Positions 12,094 through 37,838 of a stretch of DNA of 64,000 nucleotides are shown piece by piece. The notes below the pieces were generated by a model. It did not search any database. It was not told where the DNA came from and saw only the letters and a program-made list of their open reading frames with translations. Origin of the DNA: Tetrahymena thermophila SB210. Taxonomy: Eukaryota > Ciliophora > Oligohymenophorea > Hymenostomatida > Tetrahymenidae. The position numbers and the translations under genes are program-made. Each line of letters opens with the position of its first letter. Position 1 is the first letter of the stretch. The stretch lies in NCBI RefSeq assembly GCF_000189635.1, contig NW_002476377.1, positions 1 to 64,000 on the forward strand. The letters run 5' to 3'.

Positions 12094-14706
12094 TCAATAA
12101 AAAACTAATTATTTTTCTTAATAGAATTACAAATCTTTATTTATCAAAATGTGTATAAGATAAAACTAATCTATTTGAGATATGTTTGAGCCATTTGATT
12201 ATTCAAAATAATTAAAATATTATTATGCATTTTCTAAATTATTAAAATAATTAAAGTATTAGCTATCTTATTGTTATTATTTTTTAATGTAGTATGCTAC
12301 AAATAGGAGTTGACTACCTTCAAAGTCTTTTAAAGTACATGGCATATCCATATAGCCTTCATAATTTTTATCATCCTACAAATATTTAATCTTATTTTTT
12401 TAGAAGGTTTTAGATTTAAATAAGTCTTTTTAATGATTTTTTACATCTTCTAAACTAAACTCTATTAAACTTAAATTTTCAATTTCTTTAAGAGGAACAA
12501 TTAGTAAAGTTACATTGAATTTACAATTAAAACGCTATTCTAAGTAGCATTAAGTAGCTATTATTTGTTATTAAAAATGACATTCAGACTGTTTAAATAT
12601 TTCATTTAATCTTGATTTACAGAATTTCCAGTCTACAATAATACATTTTTATTATTAAATGCTATAACCTAAGTAATCTATTCTCTTACTTAATTTATCA
12701 CTTATAACATCTTTTTCTACTTTAAGTTTTTCCATTCCACTTTTTTTTAAATATTCAGTAATAATATCAACTTAATTAATAATAAGTTACACATCTTCTT
12801 AACTCTTTAATTCTTTATTAAGAAACTATTTACTTCCTTTCTTGAGGTACTATTCTATTCCTGCATGAACCTTCTTTCCAATTTATTTTCTAGAATTTGG
12901 ATTTGAATATTCAGGTGATTAAAAATATTTTGTATTTAATTATATATTAGATTTATTTTTTTTTAGTTGAGTTTTATTAGTGTTTAAATCAGTCTTCTTC
13001 CAGCTAAAATTGTCCATTTTAAAAGGTCCTTCTATTTAAGTTGGTTATTATCCTTCTTTTTTCTTTTTTTTTGTTTTGTTGGCAATTTCTTCTTCTTATT
13101 CTTTCTCTTTGTTGTAAGCATTTAGATTTTCTTAAATATCCTCTAAATATTTATTTTATTTTTAGTTTTCTGAACATGAAATCATATCAAATAGACTCTC
13201 TTTTTACTTTTCGACAGTATTTATCAAATCTTATCCAATAAACACATCATTAAGCTATTATTAGTCAATAAAATCGCTTTCATTTTCAGGTTAAATGATT
13301 TCAGTCATTTGAGATTAATCACTCTCAATATTATCTAGTAATAAAGTATTATCACTTTTTTATTCAGGCGAATAAAATGTATCATTTTATTATTTATTAC
13401 TGCTGGAATTCATTTTGGAGTTGTTGAATTATTTTTCTAAATTTTCATCTTCTTCGGTTACTATTTTATCAATTGAATTTATTTCTTCAGTATTTATAGG
13501 TTGAAGTAGATTTGTTTAAAGCTAAAATTATAAGGAAGATAGCTAGCTTTGATTACTTTATTCAAAGATGTTATTTATACAATTATTTTTATTTTAGGAT
13601 GTTTAAAAAATATTATTATTATTTAAAATTAATACTTCATTTATATTGCTATCATCCTCAATTTCAGTTACTTCTTTATTATTTAACTTTTTATTTTCAT
13701 TAGTTTGCTAATTTTGATTGTTTTATTCAAAAATGTTATTTATACTATTGTTTTTATTTTAGGATGTTTAAAAAATATTATTATTAAATATTTATGTTTC
13801 ATTTTTATAATTATCATCCTCATTTTAAATTACTTCTTTATTATTTAACTTGCCATTTTAAGTAGTTTAATTATTTTAAAATAAGGCTTTTGGTAATAGA
13901 TTATGGGTAACAACTTTTTAATTTTAATTAAATTTCTATTAATGGTAATATTAGTTACTTGGAAAATCATCTATATTTAGGTAATTATAGAAACCAAATA
14001 AATCTTGTTAACTATTAACATCTTTAACTTCTTATATTTCGATTGAATTGACATCTTACCTTTTATTATTTTTATCATCATCTTCTTCTATAACAATGAC
14101 ATTTTAATTACAAATTTATTTTTTTTATTGAGTGATGTCTTCTTCTATAACAATGACATTTTAATTACAAGTTTATTTTTTTTATTGAGTTATGTCTTCT
14201 TCTATAACAATGACATTTTAATTACAAGTTTATTTTTTTTATTGAGATATTCTTGTATTTTGATTTTATTATATCTAAATTAATTATTGTTCGCCAAATT
14301 TTTAATTATTATTATTATTATTTTATTTGTGATGATTTTATTAATTTTATAAATCCTTCCTTTACAAATAGTTGTCAATAAGACTTAGTCCTGTGATAAA
14401 TTATTTTTGTTGTTAAGATGAAGCTAATTTGTCATTCTCAATTTCTATGTCTATTTTTTCACTCTAAATATTTTATCGATTGTGAAATTTTTAGTTAATA
14501 ACATTTTATTCAGCGCATCGCATTTAATTTTAAATGCAAATAAATTTCTAATTTCCATTTTTTTTTTAGATATCATAGTAATATTAGCTTCGTTAAATCA
14601 TTTATATGTCACTATCATCGTCATCCTCTAGATCTATCAAAACAGGGTTGTTATTTTTTTATATTTATTGATTGTAAGATATAGAGTTTAAATTTTAACT
14701 TGTCAT
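12094..14706 (-). CDS. SIM-rich protein with C-terminal PD-(D/E)XK nuclease-like domain (paralog A)
   Basis: Intronless, 870 residues. The N-terminal two thirds is Gln/Asn-rich and apparently disordered, with repeated hydrophobic-acidic patches of SUMO-interacting-motif type: VLIDLEDDDDS at residues 22-32, then three VIVIEED copies around 155-211. A second pair of roughly 45-residue repeats (NNIFQTSQNKNN) lies around 290-400. The C-terminal domain (about 610-770) has the RecB/Cas4-like PD-(D/E)XK order: H614 in KVHAGIEQYL, E664 in VEKDV, D677 in RIDYLGY, D692-W-K694 in IIVDWKF, then a Gln/Tyr helix (QQIIATQCYL). In characterised families these residues bind metal and cut DNA; activity here is inferred. 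About 100 residues follow the domain that paralog B lacks. It is divergent from the ABC transporter 2.5 kb away. No database check was possible. Confidence 0.85.
14083..14247 (-). repeat. 57-nt in-frame tandem repeat (about 2.9 copies) encoding SIM-like motifs
   Basis: Three near-identical 57-nt units start at 14083, 14140 and 14197 on plus. On minus each encodes 19 residues, ITQQKKQTCNQNVIVIEED, with only one residue changed between copies (T to I). The near-identity at nucleotide level implies recent expansion. Each unit contributes one VIVIEED core. Confidence 0.92.
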
Positions 14707-15119
14707 TTTTTTGCTTCTTTTTCATAACTAATTTAAGAAAACTTTTATTATTAAAAAAAATATCTGAAATGATTAGCTTAAAACTCAATTTTACATAAAT
14801 ATGAAACAAGAATAAAACTCTTTTATTTTATTCAACTTAAATAATAGAAACCAATCAATTCAATTCAATCTATTCTTTATGTAAATATAATATTTTCTTG
14901 AATTTATTCTTAATTAAATAATAGTTAACATGGGAAAAATTATCTATAACTTGCAAATACAATTCAAAGAATTAAAAATTTTTAGATCAATTTTAAGAAA
15001 GAGAGACGATTTTAATTAATCTTTGTTTATTAATATTACTTTTTTTGAGATAATTTAAAAAAATACTTTTATTTTTAAAATTTTTTATTATAAAAGTAAA
15101 ATTTAATAATATAATATAT

Positions 15120-15360
15120 TTATTTCCATATACTATTGATTCTCATGTATTAACGCAATCTCCCTCCAAACTTAAAATGATGTTTTAAGTATTCACTCAA
15201 AGTTTTTCCAAAAATAGGTGTTTATATATTTGTGCACTAATACCTTAGAATTTATAGTATATTATTTTATTATCTTTTAAAATTTTTTAAATTTTAATGG
15301 CAGCATCTGCTTAAACTCTTTCTATTTTATACTCAATTTATTTCAATTAAATTTAATAAT
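15120..15360 (-). pseudogene. Possible decayed gene fragment, unknown family
   Basis: On minus, a stretch less AT-rich than its surroundings translates as ERVQADAAIKIQKILKDNK and then GISAQIYKHLFLEKL, where the frame meets TGA; the reading continues in the neighbouring frame as SEYLKHHFKFGGRLR. There is no ATG at its head and no clean splice site joins the two parts. The composition suggests a former exon pair or a frameshifted relic. I do not recognise the family. Confidence 0.3.
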
Positions 15361-16018
15361 ATATTTTTTTTTTCGGTTAAGTATTCTAATTGTTAATAGA
15401 GACTAATAAAATTTAATTGTAGACAAATATATCTTTCTTATGCTGATCAGTAAAATAAAGTAAATATAAATAACAAAGAAAAATAGATTGATAAAAGTTG
15501 CCTTATTTTAAGTATACATAATCAGAAATTAGATAATTTTGATTTTCTTTCAAAAATAAAAACAAAGTTAAGTAAATTATAGCAAATAAATAATAGTTTT
15601 AAAAGCCCTTCATCTATTTATAAAATATTAATTAAATATGTTAAATAAAATTAAAATTAATCTAATAATATTAAATAGAGGCATTTTAAATAACCAATTA
15701 ATATATTTTAAATTTAAATAGTAATTTTAAAAACATTTATATGAGATTAAAACTATTATTTTTATTTATACATTTGGTTATCCTTAAGATGTAACAAGTT
15801 AAGCTAAATAGATCAACAAGATTTAAAATTTAAATTTTCATAAGATTGTGACATTAAATTGTTTAATTGAAAATCGAGTGCATTTCTCAAAAAGCTCTTA
15901 GTTTTGAGTAGTTAGAATTTAATAAATACATTTTTTCATTTATTTTCATCAAAAATCTAATTTTATTGAGTATTTAAATTAGTTTAACAAGAGTTTATTT
16001 AAAAAATTTTATTGATTT

Positions 16019-16522
16019 ATGACAGTTGCTGTGTTTGGAATAAATAAATTTCTTCTAGCTTATAAATTTGTTGGTTTTAAAAAAGAATACTTTTTAAAAA
16101 TTGTAAATGAAATAGTTATCATGACTTTGAGTGCTAATAACTATATTAGCATAAATTAAAGTATTTCATAAAAAGAATTTATTTTTATCATAAGCCAAAA
16201 GTTTTCATTAAATTATTTCATATTCATAGTAATATATATTCTCTATTTTCATCTAAGCTTAGATAATAAATAATTATATTTGCATTAATTAAAATATTTC
16301 ATAACATTTATTAATTTAAAAATAACTAATGATAGTCATATGCTACTAATTTTCAATACATTGTTTTATATTTCTAAGTATTATATTTTTTACTTATTTT
16401 AAGAAAATAGGGTTTTAAATATTACATTTTTTATGGCATTAACTAACTCTTTTTTAACAAAAATACAATATTCTAAATTATATTTATCTTATAAGTAATT
16501 AGATAAAAATGCAATATTCTGA
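16019..16522 (+). CDS. Doubtful open frame, 167 residues
   Basis: ATG to TGA in the ciliate code, starting MTVAVFGINKFLLAYKFVGF. The first 45 codons look gene-like, while the remainder is Ile/Leu/Phe-rich, as any AT-rich sequence would translate. Because only TGA stops translation, frames of this length arise by chance in such sequence. No motif or conserved family is seen. It lies in the region between the divergent genes. Confidence 0.15.
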
Positions 16523-17212
16523 CAAATTATTATCAAATGTGTAAATCAGATGAAAAATATAATATAGATGGTTAAAACTAATTTTATAAGAAATAGTACC
16601 AAATCAAAGGTTTAATATTTTGCATTTTATACAAAATAAGTAAATTGTTTGAACTTTTGACACATTTGCTTATAAATATGTTGAGCTCTTACTATTAAAC
16701 TCTATTATCCTATCAATAACTGCTTTTTTTGAGTTTCAAGAAATAAATGCTAAATTAAGAGTAAATTAGGAACTTTAAATTGTTCATACAAAAAGAAATC
16801 TATAAATATTGAAGCTAAAAGTTCACATATATTTAATATTCAACAAATGTTTAAAGAAAGGTTACTCAAATTTAATTTGTTGAGTAAGCATTTTAGATAT
16901 TCAATTTAGTGTAAGAAAAAACTAATAATTACTTTTAGAAAATTAAAAGAAAATGTAGAGAAAAATTCGTACTAATTTCAGAAAATTATTGGTGTAAATG
17001 TAGTGTTATTTTTATGAAATATTTGCATTTCGTATTAAATATATTATTGCTATGACGATATAAAATAAGGAATCAATAAATAAACTAAAACCTGATTAAC
17101 TTATTTTTAGTGCTCATTTAAATATCCAGAATTTACATTCAATAGATATATTAATAATCAATTAATAAATTAGATATAACAATAATTAGGTTTTTTATAT
17201 ATTAAGTAAACT

Positions 17213-22148
<4,936 letters not shown>

Positions 22149-23000
22149 GATTTAAAAAAGAGAGAAAAAAAAATTTAAATTAAAAAATATTTATTAAAAT
22201 GAATAAAAATAAAAATATTTTTTATTATCCTTATATTAAAAAACAAATAGTTAATAAATAAAATTGTTAAAATATATATTTATTTTACATTTTAAATTGT
22301 AACTATCATTTCAAAATTTTTTAATTTTAAAAAATTTAATTTTACCAAATGTTTTTAAAGTTGGTTAAAGTTTATTAAATATAAATTTGAATAAAAAACA
22401 CTTGAATAGCAGAAAATTCTTTATTTATTAATTAGTAATAGTCATATTTTTTATTATTTGTGTATCTTATCACATCTATTTACTAATTACCAATTTTACT
22501 CCATATTTAAAAAATTGATATCAAATATGTATAGATTTATCTAAAATGTAGATATTTAATTAAGATTTTGATAAATTCAAATTTATTAAAATATTAATTA
22601 TATTTATTTAAATAAATCAACATTCATGGTTGAAGTGATAAATGATGATATTTTATTTTCTCATTAAATTAAATATTTTTAAATCTAAAAAACCAACATG
22701 AATGATATATTATAATTATTATTTTAAATATAAATTCAACTCATACTTAAACAAATAGGAAAATTGAAGAAAACTTGTACTTCTTTATTCAAAGAAATTT
22801 TCTGAAAATATCTATATATATTTTTCCTATTTGTCAATTTTATATACTGCTATTTATTCAATATATTCCAAATACTACTTACTATTCATATTTTTCATAA
22901 TCAAATTTTTATTTAATAAACTATAACCATAAAGTTAAAAATAATTGAGCAAATATTTAAATTCTTTTCTTATTTTTGTAATCTTTAATTATTAATTTTA
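22149..23000. other. Intergenic, AT-rich
   Basis: About 850 nt after the first ABC transporter stop and before the decayed ABC tail. It is almost entirely A/T with short homopolymer tracts. No gene, RNA or clear repeat was seen. If the tail relic was once a whole copy, its upstream part has vanished or decayed beyond recognition here. Confidence 0.55.
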
Positions 23001-23226
23001 AGGATTTAAAGAAATACTTTAAAATTCCACTGTAATAACTATAACAAATATACTAAATACTAATTATGATATTGTTTTATTAACAGAAAATGATAGATTT
23101 ACTTAATTTATTGATCCTTATATACTGCTTTCACCAGATTTTAGCTTCTATAAAGTAATTTTAAATTATAAAGGAGAGAAGAATACTAAAATATGATGGG
23201 ATATTGCTAAAAAGCTAATTTTGAGA
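23001..23226 (+). pseudogene. Relic of the 3' end of an ABCC transporter
   Basis: It aligns by eye over about 225 nt to the last exon of both transporters (e.g. 21890-22115). It reads STVITITNILNTNYDIVLL where the intact genes read [19 protein letters not shown], then FIDPYILLSPDFSFYK and GEKNTK, matching [16 protein letters not shown] and GKKNAK. The H-loop histidine is lost, several codons are missing and an internal TGA is present, so it is not functional. It corresponds to the end of NBD2 only; no upstream NBD or TMD sequence is seen. It ends about 10 nt before the stop codon of convergent paralog B, which suggests a duplication junction. Confidence 0.85.
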
Positions 23227-23235
23227 ATAAAAAAA

Positions 23236-25605
23236 TCAAGAAATAGGGAAATCGTGAATAGTATACTCCTTAAATTTTAAATTATGAATATGTTTAAGAG
23301 GTATGATTAGTAAGGTTACTTGAAATTGATTTTTAAAGTAATTTTAAGTAAAGATTATTTATTCTTAAAAATGTTTTTCATTTTTTTTAATCAAAGTTCT
23401 TACTTCTAAGTCAGAAAACTTCCAGTCAACAATTATACATTCTTTCTATTCATTATTATAAGCAATATAATCCATAATCTTATATGAATCATTGTAATAA
23501 ATTTTTATTTCAGCTCTAAAATTCTTCATACCTCTAAAATTCAAGTATTTAGTAGTGTTATCAACTTAATTTATTATTAAATCAACATCCTCACCTTTCA
23601 AAAGAAGTTAAAGCTTATCTTATTTTTTAGATTCTAAATATTATCGAATACCTGCATGAATTTTTATTCCTAAAGTCTATGTTTAAATGTATTCAGATTA
23701 CTAAAAGTATTCTCTATTCTCTTAAGAAAAAGAGTGGCATTTTTCCTAAAACACATAAGTTTTTTTTTTGGGTGAAAAACTAAATTAATTTATTTAAAAT
23801 GGTTCTTTCTCTTTTATGCATTCTTAATGAAGATATTATTTTTGTTTAATTTATTCTTTTGCATTTGTTTTTTATCTTTTTTTACTCTCATATTCTTTCA
23901 AAATTTCTTCATTTTAAATCAAGCTTTCTAAGGAATATTCACTCGATAAACTATCTTAATTTGAAAATATGTTAGTTTATTTTCTTTTTAGATTTGCTTT
24001 ATTAGCCATAAAATGTTACTCCATGTTATTTGATAAATTATTCATTTTATTTTGAATGATAACATCATTTGTTATTTTTAAACTTAAATACGGTTTTTCA
24101 GAATCAATAGTATTTTTTAAAGCCTGATCAATTTTGTTTTTAACTAAATAATGCTATTTTTAGTTTACTTCTTTTTAGATGATGAATTAGAGTTCTTTTT
24201 CTAATTCTATATTTTCTTCATCACAATTATCATCAATCATTATATAATGATTATTTTTCTTAATACTTTTTTGATCAGGATTTTCCAATTAATTATTAAT
24301 AAAATACTAGTTTTAGCTTTAATTATTTTCATTAATAGTAAATTACCCATTTTATAATTTATGGTTTTATTTATTTAAATTTATTATTTGTATTTGATTA
24401 TTTTATGATTTATTGCTAGTTTAGTTATTCTGAGTTAGGATTTTAAAATTCTGTTAATTAATACAAGGCTATTAAGAATTATTTGTTTTCTATAAATTAT
24501 TAATAAATAAAGTTTAATTAATGTTACTTTCTTTTTAATCTTAGTAAACTTCAATTTAAACTTAATTATTATTTTAGTCTTTTTCTGCATTTTCATAATT
24601 GAAATTATCGTCTATCACAATACATTTATTCTCCCATATCACATAATATTTAATTTAAACACTTAATTAATTATTTTAATGTTATTAATTCTGTTACTAA
24701 ACATTTTAAGCTTAGTTAAATGTATTAAAGAAATTATGTGAATTTTGTTTATATTAATTTTAGATTTATTTTTCATTTACAAAAGTTGATCTTTATTATT
24801 ATTGATTATAAATTTAGTTACTTTAGGATTATATTAAATATTTTTATTTCTTATAATCATCATATATATTTTCATCATCTTTAATAATGATAAATTCTTT
24901 TCTTGATTAAATTTATTAATTTAAATAATTTTTTTTATTTTAATTAGCTCTTTTATCCACATTAAATTCCATTCCTTATATTTCAATACAATCTGAAGTC
25001 TAATCAAGAAATTAGTTATTTAATTAAATTCCAAAATCTTTTTTAATGCTTTGAAATCTTTTTTAGCTTTAAATCAATTAAGATTAATTTTCTAGTAGAT
25101 GACTACTATTATTGTTTGTTTATAATTCTGTATATTCATTATCTTCATCCACAAAAATAAATTATTGCTTTTAATTTTTTTCTATCTTAAAATCAGATTA
25201 TGAATTTACCTTTTTTTCATAATTATTTTATACTTTATCATCAATTTAAAAATCTAATTAATTAGGAATACTATTCACTTAAGCGCATCCAGCATTCTAA
25301 ATAAGAGATTGAACGTTATAATTTAAATCTTTAGGTTATATAAAAAAATCATTATCTTCAATCATTACTTCTTTAGTTTTCTCCTTTTATACTATATCCT
25401 TATTAGTATAAATATTCTATTAAATATGTATGTTTTGTCGTTTTTCAGACATTCGATTTTAAAAATAATTGAAGTTATCAAGTTAACTTTAAGTTTATTA
25501 AGATAAATTTTTGGTATACTCTTATTCTAAATCTATTAAAATTTAGTTTCCATTCTCAAATACTTATTTTTTGTTTGGTGATTGATTTATTTTTTAGTTT
25601 TGCAT
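23236..25605 (-). CDS. SIM-rich protein with C-terminal PD-(D/E)XK nuclease-like domain (paralog B)
   Basis: Intronless, 789 residues, paralogous to the protein at 12094-14706. The N-terminus is Gln/Asn-rich with many hydrophobic-acidic SIM-like patches: ILIDLEQE at 22-29 (same position as in A), VMIEDND near 80, and further on FIFVDEDNE, FIIIKDDE, CIVIDDN and YIMIDDN. The C-terminal domain keeps H650 (KIHAGIRQYL), E699 (RAEIKI), D712 (IMDYIAY), D727-W-K729 (IIVDWKF) and the Gln helix (FQEQIIFTQNYF). It stops soon after LLIIPLKHIHNL, roughly 100 residues earlier than A, right beside the ABC relic, so the C-terminus was probably cut at a duplication breakpoint. The frame and core residues remain intact, arguing for selection. 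Whether it still folds or cuts DNA is unknown. Confidence 0.83.
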
Positions 25606-26456
25606 TTTAAAAAAGTTAAAAACAGTTAATTAAATAGTAATAATTTATTTTTCCAGATAACAATAATTTATTTATTTATGATTATAGTTTGTTTTACATT
25701 TAATTTCAAAAAGTATTAAAAAAAACAAAAATAGGGTTGATTGATATAATATTTTCCTGTATTATTTTTAAATAAATTAATAAATTTGATTATAAATTTT
25801 CTGATCTTATACTCAAAACTTAAAAATAAAATTTACCTTAAAAAACAATAAAATTATTTATTTAAAAATACATTAAATTTTTTTTTCATTAGTTTTAAAA
25901 ATATATCAGTAGTAGAATTTGATTTTTTTTAGTTTTTTATAATTGATAAGTTTGTAGTATTTATAAAAATTTTATTAATTATAATCAAATAATAAATCTG
26001 ATTTATAATAAACCATTTAAAAAATATTTAATTAATATATTTATTTAATATTTAAAGTTTTGATTTTAAAATCAAAAAATATTTTTAAAAGTATATTAAA
26101 TAAATATTATTTAAGTACTTATAATAAAACTAAATTTAGTAGTTTAATTTAATAATCTACATAATAAACTAATAAACAAAATTCTACAAAAAAAAATGTA
26201 AGTTTTTTATTGTAGTTATAAAACATTTTAATTAAAAATTCTAATAATTTTATCTTATTTCAATACTTATTCATTCATCTAAATGTTTATAAAAATAAAG
26301 TCTAATTTAATTTAAATAAGTATAATTAATTTTTTCTGATTTATTTCAGCAAACATTTTATAATTAATTCTACTATATTTCTTTTAAATAAATTCCTAAC
26401 AGAAATAAAAATAATTTTTGATCATAAATAAATGAAATAAATAAATAATTAAATTA

Positions 26457-26936
26457 TGAATGTAACTTGGCTGATAGAATAATTCTAGAAAAATTAAATA
26501 CGAATAGTCATATTAAATTACTCAAAAAATCATGTATCCAGATCATAGCTTTTTTATTTATTTAATCTTTGAGTTAAAAAATTTTGCATGAGCGCGCGCA
26601 TGCAAATAAGAATATTTGTTGATTTTTGATTAAAATCCAAAGTTTAAAAATAATTAATAAATTTTTATATCGTTTAAAAAATATGATATCTGAAATATCA
26701 TCTTAATTCATTTTTAAATTTAAAATATTGGCAAATATTTATTTAAATTTAAAATCAATTAAATATAATCTAATTAAAATTTACTTAATAAGAAATAATC
26801 CTATAATAAAACTAATTTTTCCAAAAAGGCTAAATTTGCTTATTATTTGGTCAAATAAGATGATGGATTAAATAGTTAATTAAAAATATTAAGAAAGTGT
26901 AATGTTGCTATTAGAATAATTCTGGAAAAATTAGAA
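26457..26936 (+). repeat. Diverged direct repeat, two copies about 436 bp apart
   Basis: Copy one near 26461-26500 and copy two near 26897-26936 share the core AGAATAATTCT followed by (A/G)GAAAAATTA and a preceding TGTAA. The 5' flank is weakly alike (A/T-rich with GATCATAAATAA versus GGTCAAATAAGA). It lies upstream of ABC transporter 2. Function unknown. Confidence 0.55.
26583..26606. repeat. Isolated CG-rich inverted repeat
   Basis: Arms TTTGCATG (26583-26590) and CATGCAAA (26599-26606) flank the centre AGCGCGCG. In a region over 85% A/T this is the only alternating CG run noticed. It sits about 490 nt upstream of ABC transporter 2 and about 980 nt upstream of paralog B. It could be a protein-binding site; no known factor is assigned. 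Confidence 0.7.
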
Positions 26937-27092
26937 AATCAAATTAAAGTCTAAAAATAACCTTTGAAGTAGGAATAGTTAGGTAATATTTATATTATAA
27001 TTTATTAGAAATGTAAAACTATCATTAAGTGATTTAAATATAACAAAAATATAAATTTAGAAACAACCTTGAAATATTTAGTTAAAAATAAT

Positions 27093-31851
<4,759 letters not shown>

Positions 31852-32578
31852 TTTCACAAATGAAAAATCAAAAAAAAAAAATTAAATTATTTTAATAAAA
31901 ATTCTATTAATTAAATTAGTCCAATATTTTATTTTTACATTATGTTTTAGATTTAATGTTATTTAATTTTTAAAATCAATATGCTTAAAATGAGTAAATT
32001 GCTTTAAAACACAATTTTATTTAATTTTAAATCAGAACATAGAGCTAATATAAATTTTTTAGAGTTAAATACCTTTTTAATTTTGGATAGAAAAATTGAT
32101 GGAATCTTTTTATCTGAAAAATTATTTTTTATTTTTTTTTATTATTTAGAAAAGAATTAATTAGAATATTTACGGTATTTTAATCCTCTAAATTTACAGA
32201 AGGCTTAGTTAAATTATATCGATTGATTGTTCAAAGAGAAATAATTTTTAAATAATAATAATCATAATAATGATAGCTAATTAATATTACATATTAGATT
32301 TTTATTGTATTTAAAATATTTAACTAAAAATGAAAAATAACATCTTATTTAATATGATGAACAGGAATTTTACAAAATTTCTAATAAATATAAAATAAAT
32401 AAAATGTATAAAATAGAAAGCTAATAGTAGTATTTACAAAAGTTAGGTAGTTAGTTATTTTTAGTAAGTAAGTTATTAATTATCTTTCAATAATTTGAAA
32501 ATATTAATTTAGTAACTAATCAAGGCAAGTCTATATAATAGATTTTATTTGATTGAAAGAATTAAATGTATAGAAATT
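31852..32578. other. Intergenic between convergent genes
   Basis: About 730 nt of AT-rich 3' flank between ABC transporter 2 (+) and the kinase stop (-). No coding frame, repeat or RNA gene was recognised. Confidence 0.55.
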
Positions 32579-36740
<4,162 letters not shown>

Positions 36741-37838
36741 CAATTAAATAAGAATATGAGACCTTTTAATTTATAAACTTATATAAAAACTATTTTTATT
36801 ATTGTTAATAAATCCCTACTTAAAATTATATAGTAGTAAGAGTTTTTTATGTAGTGATCTTATACTTAAATTAGAATCTTTGTTTTAACGCAAAATTTAT
36901 AATCGCTTCTTAAAGGAGAGATTACATCTAAAAGCTATATTAATTTATAAATGACTGGATTAACACACAGATTTTAATTTAAAGTTAAACCACCATCAAA
37001 AAAAAAAAATTAAAAATAGCTGCATTTGATGATTTGAGTAAGTTTTTGCATTTAAAAAAAAATGACACATTAAAATTGTTTAATAGCTTTAAATTAGTTA
37101 GTTAATTTAGAAAGAATTAAATTTATTTCATTTTTTTAACTTAAATAAAGGACAAATGTTTTAAAAATCTTCATAAAAGAAATTAATTGTGATGAGCTAA
37201 ATACTGATCTTAAAAATTAAATAATATTCATTAATTTTTGAAGCATAAATAAGCAAGATTTAAATCTGAATTTCAAGAAAAATATTCAAGAACGGCTGTT
37301 TAGTTAAATCTTATTAAATAAATAAATAAACATATAATTGTTTGTTAAAAAATATATTATTTTTTAATATTCTTTGGCTATAAAATTTGATTTTATTTAA
37401 CTTTTTAATGTCAATCCAAAAGCTAAAAAATTAAAATTAAATAGTTTGTTGCAAAATATTTTTTTTAAATCAAATTAATTTAAAATTGTTTTTAATACTT
37501 TGGATTGTAAAATTCTAAAAGTAAAACTTAATAAATATTTAATATTTGATGATATATAAATTTTCTTTGTTATTCAATTATCAGTGAACGCTAATAATTG
37601 AATTAGTTGGATTTTGATTTTGTATTTTAATTAATTATTTTGTTTGATTTTTAGATAATTAAAAAAGAAAAGTTATTTTTCAAGTAATTTGATTTTTTGA
37701 TATTATCTAAGCAGCCTTTAATATTAAAAAACTAATTTAAATAGACTAAAGCACATACTTAAAGATAAAGTCCTTAAGATTCTTAAATTAGAATTTAGTA
37801 TAATCAAATATATAAAAATTAAATTAGCTTGAGAAAAT
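36741..37838. other. Intergenic between divergent genes
   Basis: About 1.1 kb of very AT-rich sequence holding the promoters of the kinase (-) and CFAP58 (+). There are several poly-A runs and TTAAATTA-like strings. No gene or RNA was recognised. Confidence 0.55.

Larger units (their letters stand above)
14707..17212. other. 2.5-kb intergenic region between divergent genes
   Basis: This shared upstream region of paralog A (-) and ABC transporter 1 (+) is very AT-rich. It contains a decayed coding-like island at about 15120-15360 (minus) and an open frame at 16019-16522 (plus), each listed separately. Short poly-A/poly-T tracts abound. No RNA gene was recognised. Confidence 0.6.
25606..27092. 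other. 1.5-kb intergenic region between divergent genes
   Basis: The shared upstream region of paralog B (-) and ABC transporter 2 (+). It is extremely AT-rich apart from a 24-nt GC-containing palindrome at 26583-26606. A diverged direct repeat occurs near 26457-26500 and 26893-26936. No gene or RNA was recognised. Confidence 0.6.

Noticed and set aside
14083-14247. CRISPR-like regular repeat
   Set aside because: The units are contiguous without spacers, in-frame within a protein, and the organism is a eukaryote.
12094-14706. Transposon-encoded endonuclease
   Set aside because: No terminal inverted repeats, target duplications or transposase motifs flank it, and its gene order is shared with the transporter in both copies.
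22149-22990. Remainder of the relic ABC transporter
   Set aside because: I could not align any of this stretch to the upstream parts of either transporter.
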